64,000 nt of DNA from an uncultured Tenacibaculum sp. (GCA_947493285.1 CANLQH010000001.1:682001-746000); one strand, 5' to 3'; shown: positions 1 through 9,889, numbered from the stretch's first letter. The notes: generated from the sequence alone by a model not told the origin. Made by a program: numbers and translations.

Positions 1-1393
1 TACCATTTATCCATCCTATGGAGATAGTGGATATCGAGTTCATTTTTTTGGGGATGAAATTGAAGAAATAGAAACGTTCGATATTGAAAATAATCAAGTA
101 ATTGATAAATTAAGTGAATTAACCATTTATCCTGCAAACTTATTTGTAACCTCTCCCGATGTTTTACAAAATGCTATTCATCAAATACAAGATGATATGG
201 TAAAACAAGTTGATTACTTTAAAGAAATAGGAAAACATTTAGAAGCTAAACGTTTAAAAGAGCGAACAGAGTTTGATCTTGAAATGATTCGTGAATTAGG
301 CTATTGTTCTGGTATCGAAAACTATTCTCGTTATTTAGACGGCAGAGATCCTGGAACCCGTCCTTTCTGTCTGTTAGATTATTTTCCTGATGATTATTTA
401 ATGGTGATTGATGAAAGTCATGTTACCATCCCTCAGACCCATGCAATGTATGGTGGAGACAGAAGTAGAAAAGAAAATTTAGTAGAATACGGATTCCGGT
501 TGCCAGCAGCAATGGATAATCGCCCATTAAAATTTGATGAATTTGAAATGCTACAAAATCAAGTAATTTATGTTTCGGCAACTCCTGCCGATTATGAGTT
601 ACAAAAAACAGAAGGCTTGTTTGTTGAGCAAGTAATTCGTCCAACTGGATTATTAGACCCAGAAATTGAAATTCGTCCAAGTTTAAATCAGATTGATGAT
701 TTAATTGAAGAAATTCAAATAAGAGTAGAAAAAGACGAACGTACTTTAGTTACTACACTTACGAAACGAATGGCTGAAGAATTAGCGAAGTATTTAACTC
801 GAATTCAAGTTCGTTGTCGCTATATACATTCTGATGTTGACACTTTAGAACGTGTTGAGATTATGCAAGATTTACGTAAAGGTTTATTCGATGTGTTGAT
901 TGGAGTTAACTTATTACGTGAAGGCTTAGACCTTCCCGAAGTTTCATTAGTTGCTATTTTAGATGCCGATAAAGAAGGTTTTTTACGCTCACATCGTTCG
1001 TTAACACAAACTGTTGGTAGAGCTGCACGTAATGTAAATGGTAAAGCAATTATGTATGCCGATAAAATTACCAATAGCATGCAAATGACAATTGATGAAA
1101 CCACTCGTAGAAGAGAAAAACAAATAAATTACAATACAGCAAACGGAATTACCCCGACTCAGATAAATAAAAAGATTGACAACACGTTATCTAAAAATGC
1201 TATAACATCTTATCATTACGATAATGCGACTCAAAAAGCTGCTGAGCAAGATTTAGAATATTTACCAAAAGAAGAAATAGAAAAACGCATTCGTACCAAA
1301 CGTAAACAAATGGAAGAAGCTGCTAAAGCTTTAGATTTTATAGCAGCTGCTCAATTACGTGATGAAATTGCTGTTTTAAAAGAGAATTTGTAA
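1..1393 (+). CDS. uvrB: Excinuclease ABC subunit B, 3' part (5' end outside window)
   Basis: This is the DNA-damage recognition helicase of nucleotide excision repair, which receives DNA from UvrA and recruits UvrC. The reading frame is open from base 2, so the gene enters the window already in progress; about 463 residues are present against a usual length near 660, so roughly the first 200 residues (Walker A and the beta-hairpin region) are missing. What is visible matches UvrB: YRVHFFGDEIEEI at the start, the DESHVTIPQ helicase motif, VSATPADYE, the RPTGLLDPE motif, the GINLLREGLDLPEV-type helicase C motif (here GVNLLREGLDLPEV) and QTVGRAARN. The last 35 residues form a UVR coiled-coil motif that binds UvrC. 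The first internal ATG (197) is not the start. The identification is very secure. Confidence 0.97.
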   Translation, partial: TIYPSYGDSGYRVHFFGDEIEEIETFDIENNQVIDKLSELTIYPANLFVTSPDVLQNAIHQIQDDMVKQVDYFKEIGKHLEAKRLKERTEFDLEMIRELGYCSGIENYSRYLDGRDPGTRPFCLLDYFPDDYLMVIDESHVTIPQTHAMYGGDRSRKENLVEYGFRLPAAMDNRPLKFDEFEMLQNQVIYVSATPADYELQKTEGLFVEQVIRPTGLLDPEIEIRPSLNQIDDLIEEIQIRVEKDERTLVTTLTKRMAEELAKYLTRIQVRCRYIHSDVDTLERVEIMQDLRKGLFDVLIGVNLLREGLDLPEVSLVAILDADKEGFLRSHRSLTQTVGRAARNVNGKAIMYADKITNSMQMTIDETTRRREKQINYNTANGITPTQINKKIDNTLSKNAITSYHYDNATQKAAEQDLEYLPKEEIEKRIRTKRKQMEEAAKALDFIAAAQLRDEIAVLKENL

Positions 1394-1496
1394 TCATTAA
1401 ATTACCTTTATATGTATTAAGCTAAATTGACAAGAAACAAATATAAATCATTAACATATACATAAAACCTATCATTAATAATTGAAAATAAGAAAA

Positions 1497-2624
1497 ATGA
1501 AACACGAAATTAAAGTTATAACCCTATACATTCTCTTTTCATTATTATTTTTTTCCTGTACAACCAAAAATAATAAAGATATTATAACCTCTAAGATAGA
1601 TAATCTATTGGAATCAGAAATTGATTCAATGGGTCCTGGTGGTTCTATACTTTTAAAAAAGGGAAAAGATATAATATATATGAAGAGTTATGGATTAGCA
1701 AATTTAGAAACTAAAGAAAAAATTACTGAACACACTTCATTTAACACAGGGTCTATTTCTAAAACTTTTGTTTCTAATGGTATATTAATATTAGAAGAAA
1801 GAGGGCAACTTTCTTTAGAAGATAGTCTCTCTATGTATTTCAATGACTTTAACAATAAAGAAATCGCAAATAAAGTTAAAATAAAACATTTATTATCACA
1901 TACATCAGGATTAATTGATAATAGAAATGTGAATGATAATGTTGAATTTTATTTGACAGCTAAGGATAGTGCTAATTTTGCACCTCTAAAATTAGCCGAT
2001 AGTCTTGAATTCTTACCTGGTGAACGATTTAAATATTCAAACCCTGCATTTAATGGTTTAGCTTTAATTATAGAGAAAATTACTAACGATAAATGGCAAA
2101 AATTTATTATTCAAAATATTTTGAAACCCTCAAATATGAAAAATAGTAAAATTACAGATGGTGCTTATCCACAGAAAGATGTCGCCCACGCTTACATTCC
2201 TGAAGGTAACCATTATATTGAAAATGACTACGGAGAATATCCAACTTTTGCAGCATCTGGAAATGGTGGAATTTGGAGTTCTATAATTGATTTAGCAAAT
2301 TATGAAAACTCTATAAAGGAAAATAAATTTTTAAGTAAAGAAGTTTTACATGAATCAAGAACAATTTATATTCCAAACAATTGGAAGGATACAATTAATC
2401 CAAGAATCGGATATAGTTGGTTTGTAACACCCAAGACTAAATCTAGATATAAAATGGATATGATTTACCATACTGGTGAACAAGGTGGATTCAATTCATT
2501 CTATTTTTATTTTCCTAGTAAAGACATTTTGTTTGTTGGTTTATTTAATAAACCTTCAAAAAACTACTATAGATTAGTTCATGAAACTATGGATGCATGT
2601 AATGACCTTAACTGGTTTGAGTAA
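1497..2624 (+). CDS. Serine-hydrolase lipoprotein of the beta-lactamase/PBP4-like family
   Basis: A secreted serine hydrolase of the Beta-lactamase (PF00144, class C/esterase EstB) superfamily. It begins with a hydrophobic stretch ending LLFFSC, a plausible lipobox with the lipidated Cys near residue 21, so it is probably membrane anchored. The catalytic signature is present: SISK (SxxK, near residue 86), YSN (YxN, near 180) and HTGEQGG (KTG-like, near 325). The start chosen is ATG 1497; a TTG five codons upstream at 1482 is in frame. It stands alone between uvrB and a bidirectional terminator. The natural substrate cannot be read from sequence: peptidoglycan peptides, D-amino-acid peptides or esters are all possible, and a resistance role should not be assumed. 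Confidence 0.85.
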   Translation: MKHEIKVITLYILFSLLFFSCTTKNNKDIITSKIDNLLESEIDSMGPGGSILLKKGKDIIYMKSYGLANLETKEKITEHTSFNTGSISKTFVSNGILILEERGQLSLEDSLSMYFNDFNNKEIANKVKIKHLLSHTSGLIDNRNVNDNVEFYLTAKDSANFAPLKLADSLEFLPGERFKYSNPAFNGLALIIEKITNDKWQKFIIQNILKPSNMKNSKITDGAYPQKDVAHAYIPEGNHYIENDYGEYPTFAASGNGGIWSSIIDLANYENSIKENKFLSKEVLHESRTIYIPNNWKDTINPRIGYSWFVTPKTKSRYKMDMIYHTGEQGGFNSFYFYFPSKDILFVGLFNKPSKNYYRLVHETMDACNDLNWFE

Positions 2625-2656
2625 CAGTTACATTCAAGCAAAATTAAATATTAAAA

Positions 2657-2680
2657 AACCTCACTTAAAAAAGTGAGGTT
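2657..2680. terminator. Bidirectional intrinsic terminator between the serine hydrolase and sucC
   Basis: A perfect 10-bp stem AACCTCACTT/AAGTGAGGTT with an AAAA loop, extended by A residues on the left and T residues on the right. It lies between the convergent stops at 2624 and 2710 and so can serve both genes. Confidence 0.85.
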
Positions 2681-2709
2681 TTCAATATATTCTAACTAAG
2701 AATTAATAA

Positions 2710-3906
2710 TTAAGCACTTAATACTTCTTGTACTTTATCTGCAGCTTCCTGGAACTCAGTTGCTGAGATAATTTCCATTCCACTATTATCAATTAATTCT
2801 TTTGCTTCTTTAGCATTAGTTCCTTGTAAACGACAAATAATAGGCACATTAATTTTGTCTCCCATATTCTTATATGCATCTACAACTCCTTGAGCAACAC
2901 GATCACAACGAACGATTCCTCCAAAAATGTTAACTAAAATTGCTTTTACGTTTGGATCTTTTAAAATAATTCCAAAAGCAATTTCAACACGTTCTGCATC
3001 AGCTGTACCACCAACATCTAAAAAGTTAGCTGGCTCTCCACCTGATTCCTTAATTAAATCCATAGTTCCCATTGCTAAACCAGCTCCGTTTACCATACAT
3101 CCAACGTTACCATCTAAATCTACATAGTTTAAACCTGCAGCTTTCGCTTCAACTTCAATTGGATTCTCTTCACGAATATCACGCATTGCTGCATAATCTT
3201 TGTGACGGTATAATGCATTCTCATCTAAAGTTACCTTAGCATCAACAGCCATAATTTTATCATCAGATGTTTTTAACACTGGGTTAATTTCAAACATTGC
3301 TGAATCTGACTTGATGTAAGCAGTATATAATGCAGTTGCAAACTTTACCATTTCTTTCATTGCTACACCGCTTAAACCTAAGTTAAAAGCAATTTTACGA
3401 GCTTGGAAAGGCATTAATCCTAAAGCAGGATCAATCTCTTCTGTGAAAATTAAATGCGGAGTTTCTTCTGCTACTGTTTCAATATCCATACCTCCTTCTG
3501 TAGAATACATAATCATATTTCTACCTGTAGCACGGTTTAATAAAACCGACATGTAAAATTCATTCGGTTCAGAATCACCAGGATAATATACATCCTCAGC
3601 GATTAAAACTTGATTTACTAATTTACCTTCTGCTGAAGTTTGAGGAGTAATTAACATCATTCCTAAAATATCATTAGAAATACTTTTTACCTCATCTAAG
3701 TTTTTAGCTAACTTAACTCCACCACCTTTTCCACGACCACCTGCGTGTACTTGTGCTTTAATTACGTGCCAACCTGTTCCTGTTTCTTCAGTTAATTTCT
3801 TTGCTGCTTCAACAGCTTCTTCTGGTGTATTTGCAACGATTCCTCGTTGAATACGAACGCCAAAACTATTTAATATTTCTTTACCTTGATATTCGTGTAA
3901 GTTCAT
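2710..3906 (-). CDS. sucC: Succinate--CoA ligase [ADP-forming] subunit beta
   Basis: The beta subunit of succinyl-CoA synthetase, which makes succinate and ATP (or GTP) from succinyl-CoA in the TCA cycle. The protein starts [12 protein letters not shown], the family's standard N-terminus; the frame remains open nine codons further upstream, but ATG 3906 is the clear start and gives 398 residues, the normal size. The N-terminal ATP-grasp domain ([16 protein letters not shown], near residues 45-60) and the C-terminal CoA-ligase domain ([11 protein letters not shown] near 310) are both intact. The alpha subunit gene sucD is not adjacent. A TAnnTTTG promoter lies 25 bases upstream of the start, and a shared terminator follows. 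Identification is secure. Confidence 0.97.
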   Translation of the reverse strand: MNLHEYQGKEILNSFGVRIQRGIVANTPEEAVEAAKKLTEETGTGWHVIKAQVHAGGRGKGGGVKLAKNLDEVKSISNDILGMMLITPQTSAEGKLVNQVLIAEDVYYPGDSEPNEFYMSVLLNRATGRNMIMYSTEGGMDIETVAEETPHLIFTEEIDPALGLMPFQARKIAFNLGLSGVAMKEMVKFATALYTAYIKSDSAMFEINPVLKTSDDKIMAVDAKVTLDENALYRHKDYAAMRDIREENPIEVEAKAAGLNYVDLDGNVGCMVNGAGLAMGTMDLIKESGGEPANFLDVGGTADAERVEIAFGIILKDPNVKAILVNIFGGIVRCDRVAQGVVDAYKNMGDKINVPIICRLQGTNAKEAKELIDNSGMEIISATEFQEAADKVQEVLSA

Positions 3907-3930
3907 TAGATATGAATTTTTAAAGTCGAA

Positions 3931-3964
3931 CAAAAATACGAATTCAAATGATAATACATTACAA
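3931..3964 (-). promoter_or_regulatory. Bacteroidota-type promoter for sucC
   Basis: Reading the minus strand, TATTTTTG (complement of 3931-3938) matches the Bacteroidota -7 element TAnnTTTG, and a TTG (complement of 3962-3964) sits 23 bases upstream as a -33 element. The spacing is at the long end of the accepted range. The sucC start codon is about 25 bases downstream. Confidence 0.55.
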
Positions 3965-4010
3965 TTTAACCTTTATTTTAATGTAATTTCAATTGATTTT
4001 CTATGAGCTC

Positions 4011-4018
4011 TACTTTTG
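4011..4018 (+). promoter_or_regulatory. Candidate promoter for the DUF5916 gene
   Basis: TACTTTTG fits the TAnnTTTG -7 element. It lies about 130 bases before the ATG at 4148, which would leave a long leader. No convincing -33 TTTG was seen at the right spacing. The 214-base divergent region 3934-4147 holds nothing else I can identify. Confidence 0.4.
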
Positions 4019-4147
4019 CATTTCTTTAACATTTAAAATGTAACGTTCGCTTTTTTAACATGTCTTTAGTGTAATTAACATGATTTTATGATTTACTCGC
4101 CTAAATCATAAATAATTTAGCTAAACTATTTATACTATCAATCTGCT

Positions 4148-6667
4148 ATGCATAAAATTGCGAAACTATTAATTGCTACACTTCTTATTTCTAACGGAAT
4201 AAACGCACAAGAAATTAATCAAAATAGAAAAAAATTAGGCGCCACGAGAGTAGAATCTCCACCAAAAATAGATGGAATTCTTGATGATACCGCATGGAAT
4301 AATCTTCCTATCGCTAAAGATTTTGTGATGATGCGTCCTGATAATGGAAAAGCAGAAGTTGATACACACAAAACTGAAGTTAAAATAGTGTACGATGATG
4401 CAGCTATTTATATTTCTGCACTGATGCATAAACCAAACGGAGAAAAAGTTCCTGCTGAATTTACCAATAGAGATAATTTTGGAAATTCAGATTTTTTTAT
4501 GGCTATGATTAACCCAAATGATGATGGTCAAAATCCTACAATGTTTATTGTTACTGCATCTGGAGTTCAAATAGACTCGAAAGTTTCTAATGGTAGAAAC
4601 GAAGATTATAACTGGAGTGCAGTTTGGGAAAGTGCTGTAAAAATTAACGATACAAACTGGATAGCGGAAATAAAAATTCCATATAGAGCTTTACGTTTTG
4701 CAAATGAACCTATACAATCTTGGGGAATGAATTTTCATAGAGAAGCTAGAAACTTAAACGCTCGGTATACATGGAATCATATTGATAATCAACAAGGTTC
4801 TTGGACTCAATATGATGGTTTAATCGAAGATTTTAAAAACATAAAACCTCCTACTCGATTAAGTTTTTATCCATATGCATCAGCAACAACAAAAACTTTT
4901 GAAGGAAACACAGATTTTGATTGGAGCGTAGGTATGGATGTAAAATATGGTATTACTGAAAATTTTACGCTAGACGCCACATTAATTCCAGATTTTAGCC
5001 AAGTAGGATTTGACGATGTGCAATTAAACCTAGGTCCATTTGAACAACAGTTTTCTGAACAACGTCAGTTTTTTACTGAAGGCACCGAGCTTTTTACCAA
5101 AGGAAGACTTTTTTATTCAAGAAGAATTGGGGGTAGACCTATTGCTTTTAATGATGCTTATGAAGATTTAGATGATGATGAAACTGTTGTTGACAATCCT
5201 GAAAAAGTAAACATGATAAATGCAGTTAAAATATCAGGAAGAACAAAAGGTGGATTAGGAATTGGTTTTTTTAATGCTATTACTGAAGAAACGAATGCTA
5301 CAATAGAAAAAATAACTCTTGTTGATAATGGAGGTGAGGTTAAAATTGTAAAAACTCAAAGAGAAAAAACAACTAACCCGCTATCTAATTACAATATTTT
5401 AGTTTTAGACCAACAATTCAATCAAAACTCTTCGGTTTCTTTAATAAATACTAATGTTTTAAGAGAAGGGCATTACAGAGATGCTAATGTTACTGGTTTA
5501 TTATGGCATGTTGAGGATAAAGGTAGTAACTACAACATTGATGGTTCTTTTAAAATGTCTAATGTTTACGAGCATCAAACTAAAAAAGTTGGTGATTTTG
5601 ATGTAGAATACAAAGATATTTCAACTGGTTATACATTTGACACAAGTATTGGTAAACAATCTGGAAACTGGAGAGGAGAAATAGGATATAATCTTGAAAA
5701 CAAAGACTTCAACCCAAATGACCTAGGTATATTATTCAGTAACAACGAACAAAGAATTTATGGTTTTGTAGGATACCGTTTATTAAAACCAAAAGGTATT
5801 TTCAACAACTATGGGGTAAACATGTATTATAACGTGAACTTTTTACATACCCCTGGTACATATGTTGGTACAAATGGAGGGTTGTCATTCTGGTCACAAA
5901 CAAAAAAACGTTTTGGTTTTGGTGGTAATTTAAATTATAGTACAGAAAGAAAAGACTTTTTTGAGCCTAGACATAATAAGGGATCATTAGGTGGTGTTTA
6001 CTTTAAAAGGCCTCAACGTATAAATGTGAACCATTGGGGTTCTAGTGATTATAGAAAAAAGCTTGCTGTAGATTATGACTTTTGGTACACTTTCAATAAA
6101 CAAACTGTAGAAGATGTTGACCAAATGAGCTATGGTTTTGGCATTAGACCAAGATATCGTTTTAACAATCAATTTTCATTAATTTATGGTTTAAATTACA
6201 GAAAATCAGAAAATCAATTTGGTCAAGTTAGTAAAGAAGATGATGATACTGCTTTTTACTTTGGACAACGTGATTGGACTTCATATAATAACTCTTTAAC
6301 AGGAAAATATACGTTTAGCCCAATATCTTCCTTATCACTTACATTTAGACATAACTGGAGTAAGGTTCCGTATGATCAATTTTTTCAGCTTAATCAAAAT
6401 AACGGAGCACTTGAAAACTCTAGCTATACAGGTGAACACAACATGAACTTTAACAATTGGAATTTAGATTTAAATTACCAATGGCAGTTTGCCCCAGGAA
6501 GTCAATTAATTGCTTTTTATAGAAACTCTATTTTTAGCTCTAATAATAATGCTAATCAAAGTTTCTTTAAAAATCTAGAAAATCTTTTTGAACAAGAAAA
6601 CCAACATACATTCTCAGTTCGTTTAGTCTATTTTATCGATTATAACGATTTTAAAAATATTTTTTAA
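4148..6667 (+). CDS. DUF5916 outer-membrane protein with an N-terminal CBM9-like domain
   Basis: An 839-residue exported protein. It begins with a Sec signal peptide (MHKIAKLLIATLLISNGINAQ). Residues about 35-230 form a carbohydrate-binding family-9-like sandwich (KIDGILDDTAWNNLP, then VKIVYDDAAIYISALMHKP), and the rest is the DUF5916 region, rich in alternating aromatic and polar residues as expected of an outer-membrane beta barrel. The C-terminus ends in an aromatic-rich strand (HTFSVRLVYFIDYNDF). Such proteins are frequent in Flavobacteriia; their function is not established, and sugar or polysaccharide handling is only suggested by the CBM9-like part. The gene is monocistronic, with a strong terminator behind it. 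Confidence 0.88.
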   Translation: MHKIAKLLIATLLISNGINAQEINQNRKKLGATRVESPPKIDGILDDTAWNNLPIAKDFVMMRPDNGKAEVDTHKTEVKIVYDDAAIYISALMHKPNGEKVPAEFTNRDNFGNSDFFMAMINPNDDGQNPTMFIVTASGVQIDSKVSNGRNEDYNWSAVWESAVKINDTNWIAEIKIPYRALRFANEPIQSWGMNFHREARNLNARYTWNHIDNQQGSWTQYDGLIEDFKNIKPPTRLSFYPYASATTKTFEGNTDFDWSVGMDVKYGITENFTLDATLIPDFSQVGFDDVQLNLGPFEQQFSEQRQFFTEGTELFTKGRLFYSRRIGGRPIAFNDAYEDLDDDETVVDNPEKVNMINAVKISGRTKGGLGIGFFNAITEETNATIEKITLVDNGGEVKIVKTQREKTTNPLSNYNILVLDQQFNQNSSVSLINTNVLREGHYRDANVTGLLWHVEDKGSNYNIDGSFKMSNVYEHQTKKVGDFDVEYKDISTGYTFDTSIGKQSGNWRGEIGYNLENKDFNPNDLGILFSNNEQRIYGFVGYRLLKPKGIFNNYGVNMYYNVNFLHTPGTYVGTNGGLSFWSQTKKRFGFGGNLNYSTERKDFFEPRHNKGSLGGVYFKRPQRINVNHWGSSDYRKKLAVDYDFWYTFNKQTVEDVDQMSYGFGIRPRYRFNNQFSLIYGLNYRKSENQFGQVSKEDDDTAFYFGQRDWTSYNNSLTGKYTFSPISSLSLTFRHNWSKVPYDQFFQLNQNNGALENSSYTGEHNMNFNNWNLDLNYQWQFAPGSQLIAFYRNSIFSSNNNANQSFFKNLENLFEQENQHTFSVRLVYFIDYNDFKNIF

Positions 6668-6686
6668 GAGGATTTTTTTATTGACT

Positions 6687-6727
6687 GAAATCAGATAAGC
6701 TTTTAAAGTTTATCTGATTTCTTTTTT
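6687..6727 (+). terminator. Intrinsic terminator after the DUF5916 gene
   Basis: A 12-bp stem GAAATCAGATAA/TTATCTGATTTC (6687-6698 and 6710-6721) followed by six T residues. It separates the barrel gene from the next operon. Confidence 0.88.
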
Positions 6728-6755
6728 ATACATTCGTTATTCTGAATAAAAAAGT

Positions 6756-7418
6756 ATGATTGTTGCCAAAAACATCCATAAACATTACGGTGAAGTTGAA
6801 ATTTTAAAAGGTGTAAATCTTCACATTAAGAAAGGAGAAATCGTAGCTATCGTTGGTCCTTCTGGAGCAGGAAAAACTACTTTACTTCAAATTTTGGGCA
6901 CGCTTGATAAACCTTCAAAAGAGCAAAACTATGAGTTGTTTATCGATGGAATTTCGATGAGTAATTTAAAAGACAATGAAGTCTCTTCTTTTAGAAATAA
7001 GCATATTGGATTCATTTTTCAATTTCATCAATTGCTCCCTGAATTTACAGCTTTAGAAAATATTTGTATTCCTGCTTTTATTGGAGGTAAATCTAAATCA
7101 GCTACAGAAAAAAGAGCCAAAGAATTATTAAATTTCTTAGGATTATCTCATCGAGAAAATCATAAACCAAGTGAATTATCTGGAGGAGAACAACAACGTG
7201 TTGCTGTTGCAAGAGCATTAATAAATGAACCTTCAGTAATTTTTGCCGACGAACCTTCTGGAAATTTAGATTCTACTTCAGCTAAAAACCTACACGAATT
7301 ATTTTTTGAATTGCGTGATAAGTTCGGACAAACCTTCGTTTTAGTTACTCATAACAAAGAGTTAGCTCAAATGGCTGATAGAACTTTAACTATGAAAGAC
7401 GGAATTATAGTTGAATAA
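6756..7418 (+). CDS. lolD: ABC transporter ATP-binding protein, LolD/MacB type
   Basis: A 220-residue ATPase of the LolD/MacB/FtsE subfamily, which powers mechanotransmission-type exporters such as release of outer-membrane lipoproteins from the inner membrane. Walker A is GPSGAGKT (34-41), the Q-loop is [14 protein letters not shown] (84-97), the signature LSGGEQQRV starts at 141, Walker B is VIFADEP (161-167), and the H-loop lies in VLVTHN near 200. The [11 protein letters not shown] stretch is typical of LolD. No LolC/E-type permease is adjacent, so the partner is elsewhere and the LolD assignment rests on sequence type only. The lone ATPase arrangement is common in Flavobacteriia. Confidence 0.85.
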   Translation: MIVAKNIHKHYGEVEILKGVNLHIKKGEIVAIVGPSGAGKTTLLQILGTLDKPSKEQNYELFIDGISMSNLKDNEVSSFRNKHIGFIFQFHQLLPEFTALENICIPAFIGGKSKSATEKRAKELLNFLGLSHRENHKPSELSGGEQQRVAVARALINEPSVIFADEPSGNLDSTSAKNLHELFFELRDKFGQTFVLVTHNKELAQMADRTLTMKDGIIVE

Positions 7419-7464
7419 TGTAACAATTTTATGTTTCTAACTACTTATAGCAAAACAATTAACC

Positions 7465-8016
7465 ATGAAAGAAACATTTAACGAATTAGTTGCTTACTTA
7501 AGAAATCCTATTTTAGAAAAAGATACAAATACTAATAATTCGTATCGCTTTCAAAAGTTTTTACACTTACTTGTTATAAGTATATTAACTGGTGCATTAT
7601 TAACTCCACTATTTGTTTTAATTGAGCACTTAGGTTGGGTAGATTTAAACGATCATGCCATGGAAGAATTAATGAAGAACAGTTCGAAATGGTTTATTTT
7701 CTTTTTAGCTGTGGTTTTAGCTCCTGTACTTGAAGAGTTATTTTTTAGAGCTCCTATTACATTATTTCACAATGCTAAAGCTTTTAAAATTGCCTTTTAT
7801 GTCTTTGCTATTTTATTTGGATTAGTACATTTAACAAACTTCAATATTACCACAAATGTACTCTTGCTAACTCCAATTTTAGTAGCTCCTCAAACAATTT
7901 TAGGTGGCTATTTAGGTTTTATTAGAGTTCGTTTCGGGTTACAATGGAGTATGCTTTTACACGCCTGTTACAATGCTTTTTTTGTTCTAGGTAGTTTTGC
8001 TGCGGATTTAGTATAA
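7465..8016 (+). CDS. CPBP-family intramembrane glutamic/metallo endopeptidase
   Basis: A 183-residue polytopic membrane protein of the CPBP (Abi, PF02517) family, homologous to eukaryotic Rce1 CAAX prenyl proteases. The conserved motifs are present: EELFFR (Glu90-Glu91-Arg95), FGLVHL (Phe118, His122) and HACYN (His166, Asn170). About four hydrophobic segments are visible. In bacteria these proteins are linked to bacteriocin immunity, protein processing or membrane homeostasis, but the substrate here is unknown. It is followed two bases later by the TIGR02757 gene, so the two are co-transcribed. Confidence 0.85.
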   Translation: MKETFNELVAYLRNPILEKDTNTNNSYRFQKFLHLLVISILTGALLTPLFVLIEHLGWVDLNDHAMEELMKNSSKWFIFFLAVVLAPVLEELFFRAPITLFHNAKAFKIAFYVFAILFGLVHLTNFNITTNVLLLTPILVAPQTILGGYLGFIRVRFGLQWSMLLHACYNAFFVLGSFAADLV

Positions 8017-8018
8017 AA

Positions 8019-8780
8019 ATGAATAGAGAAGAATTAAAAGAATTTCTTAACGAAAAAGTTGTAAAATATAACAATCCTGATTTTATTGAGAGTGATCCTA
8101 TACAGATCCCACATCTTTTTTCTTTAAAAGAAGATATTGAAATTGCTGGATTTTTAGCTGCAACCATAGCTTGGGGAAATCGTAAGATAATTATCAGAAA
8201 TTCTTTAAAAATGGTTGAATTACTAGGTAATTCTCCATATGATTTTGTGATGAATCATACCGATGAGGACTTAGCTAATTTTGATGGATTTGTGCATCGA
8301 ACTTTTAATGCTGAGGATTTTAAATTCTTCATTAAATCACTTCAAAATATTTATCAAAATCACAATGGTCTAGAAACTGTATTATCAACTAACAATGAAG
8401 ACAATTATAAATTATCAATCCATAATTTTAAACAAGTGTTCTTTGAAATACCACACCAACAAAGAACATTAAAACATGTTTCTGATCCGTTAAAAGGTTC
8501 AGCTTCTAAACGTATAAACATGTTTTTACGTTGGATGGTTCGCAATGATAAAACAGGTGTAGATTTAGGTATTTGGAAAACACATAATCCAGCGCATTTA
8601 CATTGCCCTTTAGATGTACATTCTGGTAACGTGGCTCGAAAACTAGGAATTCTTACTCGAAAACAAAACGATTGGAAAGCCTTAACTGAATTAGATGTTA
8701 CTTTGAGAGAGTTTGATAAAAAAGACCCTGTTAAATACGATTTTGCGCTGTTCGGATTAGGAGTTTTTGAAAAGTTTTAA
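8019..8780 (+). CDS. TIGR02757 family protein (conserved, function unknown)
   Basis: A 253-residue soluble protein of the TIGR02757 family, common in Bacteroidota. Recognisable family features are the opening NPDFIESDPIQIPHLF, the stretch IEIAGFLAATIAWGNR near residue 45, and the C-terminal LDVHSGNVARKLG and LTELDVTLREFDKKDPVKYD segments. Its helical, HhH-like C-terminal part recalls DNA-glycosylase-type folds, but I can name no reaction. It sits two bases after the CPBP protease gene and two bases before the DUF6122 gene, so the three form a compact unit. Confidence 0.82.
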   Translation: MNREELKEFLNEKVVKYNNPDFIESDPIQIPHLFSLKEDIEIAGFLAATIAWGNRKIIIRNSLKMVELLGNSPYDFVMNHTDEDLANFDGFVHRTFNAEDFKFFIKSLQNIYQNHNGLETVLSTNNEDNYKLSIHNFKQVFFEIPHQQRTLKHVSDPLKGSASKRINMFLRWMVRNDKTGVDLGIWKTHNPAHLHCPLDVHSGNVARKLGILTRKQNDWKALTELDVTLREFDKKDPVKYDFALFGLGVFEKF

Positions 8781-8782
8781 TC

Positions 8783-9163
8783 ATGCAAACTTTCATTCAC
8801 TACTTCTTACATTTCGGACTTTCTTTTATTATAGCTTACCTTTTCTTTAAAAAAGATTGGAAAAAAGTAACTCTTATTTTATTGGCAACTATGCTAGTAG
8901 ATCTAGATCATTTATTAGCTACTCCTATTTTTGCTTCGAATAGATGTAGTATTGGCTTCCATCCACTACATACATATTATGCAATCATAGTATATATGAT
9001 TCTTCTCTTTCGAAGAAAGCCCTTTAACATTATAGGTTTAGGACTATTATTACATATGATTACCGATTTTATCGATTGCTTATTTATGTTTACCAATTGC
9101 AATACATGCTTGCAAAATAGCCCTATCAAAAATACACTAGAATGGGTCAGTAACTTATTTTAA
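8783..9163 (+). CDS. DUF6122 family membrane protein
   Basis: A 126-residue inner-membrane protein with about four hydrophobic segments. Conserved polar residues lie inside or next to the membrane: MLVDLDHLLATP near residue 40, GFHPLHTY near 58 and HMITDFIDC near 91. This His/Asp arrangement resembles the LexA-binding/YdjM-type metal-dependent hydrolase family. It is the last gene of a three-gene unit, and its stop overlaps by nine bases the stop of the convergent PP-loop gene. The function is unknown. Confidence 0.75.
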   Translation: MQTFIHYFLHFGLSFIIAYLFFKKDWKKVTLILLATMLVDLDHLLATPIFASNRCSIGFHPLHTYYAIIVYMILLFRRKPFNIIGLGLLLHMITDFIDCLFMFTNCNTCLQNSPIKNTLEWVSNLF

Positions 9164-9889
9164 TTTCAAATCGCAATACCAAAAACTAGTATCATAATTT
9201 TTAACCTCTTCTTTAGTGTCTTGATGGCAATTCTGAGAATTGTCTTTATTTAATGTGTATGATTTTAACACCTTCTCTCCTATTTCAAATTCTATAGGGT
9301 TCTTGAAAATTGGTCCGTCATAGCAAAACGTATGAAACTCTCCATTTTCACCACAAACATCTATATTCTCTGGTAATTCATTAATAAAATCTTCATCAAT
9401 AATTCTACCAACAAACTCCTCTCCTAACAATTTAGCATTTACACAAACAGTAATTGTCTTAAACCCTAATGCTAAAAACTCACGAAGTAACTTCTTAGTG
9501 TCTTGCTTCCAAAGTGGATATACTCCTGTAATCCCAACCTCTTTTAATTTTGAATCTCTGTAATTCTTTAAATCCTCTAAAAAAATATCTCCAAAGACAG
9601 CATGACTATAACCTGATGATTTTAACTTAGAAGTTTTATCCTTCATCTTTTGATTGTATAAATCCATCGTAACATCTGCTGGAAATTCTATTTTTTCTAA
9701 AGGGATCCCAATGCTTTTTGCTTGTGCTTCTAACAAACTTTCATGCAAACCATGCATAGACACACGCTGATAATCTTTATTAACATTGGTTATTAATTTA
9801 TCTACCTGATACTCTTTTTGCTGTACTATTTTATACAATGCTAAAGAAGAATCTTTTCCAGAACTCCAATTAAAATAAGCTTTTTTCAT
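9155..9889 (-). CDS. PP-loop ATP pyrophosphatase of the diphthine--ammonia ligase-like family
   Basis: A 244-residue adenine-nucleotide alpha hydrolase (ATP_bind_4, PF01902). The PP-loop is WSSGKDSS near residues 8-15, right after the start. ATG 9889 is chosen because it gives the standard MKKAYFNWSSGKD N-terminus; the six codons upstream look untranslated. Homologues are usually named diphthine--ammonia ligase after the eukaryotic Dph6, which amidates diphthine on elongation factor 2. Bacteria do not make diphthamide, so that name does not describe the role here. The protein presumably adenylates a carboxylate for amidation or a related reaction. It is monocistronic and convergent with the DUF6122 gene. 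Confidence 0.8.
   Translation of the reverse strand: MKKAYFNWSSGKDSSLALYKIVQQKEYQVDKLITNVNKDYQRVSMHGLHESLLEAQAKSIGIPLEKIEFPADVTMDLYNQKMKDKTSKLKSSGYSHAVFGDIFLEDLKNYRDSKLKEVGITGVYPLWKQDTKKLLREFLALGFKTITVCVNAKLLGEEFVGRIIDEDFINELPENIDVCGENGEFHTFCYDGPIFKNPIEFEIGEKVLKSYTLNKDNSQNCHQDTKEEVKNYDTSFWYCDLKLK

Noticed and set aside
820..1104. Minus-strand open frame inside uvrB
   Set aside because: It is wholly antisense to a conserved helicase domain, has no family features and reflects codon bias of the real gene.
1497..2624. Antibiotic-resistance beta-lactamase
   Set aside because: The family motifs are those of the broad serine-hydrolase superfamily; there is no resistance-gene context.
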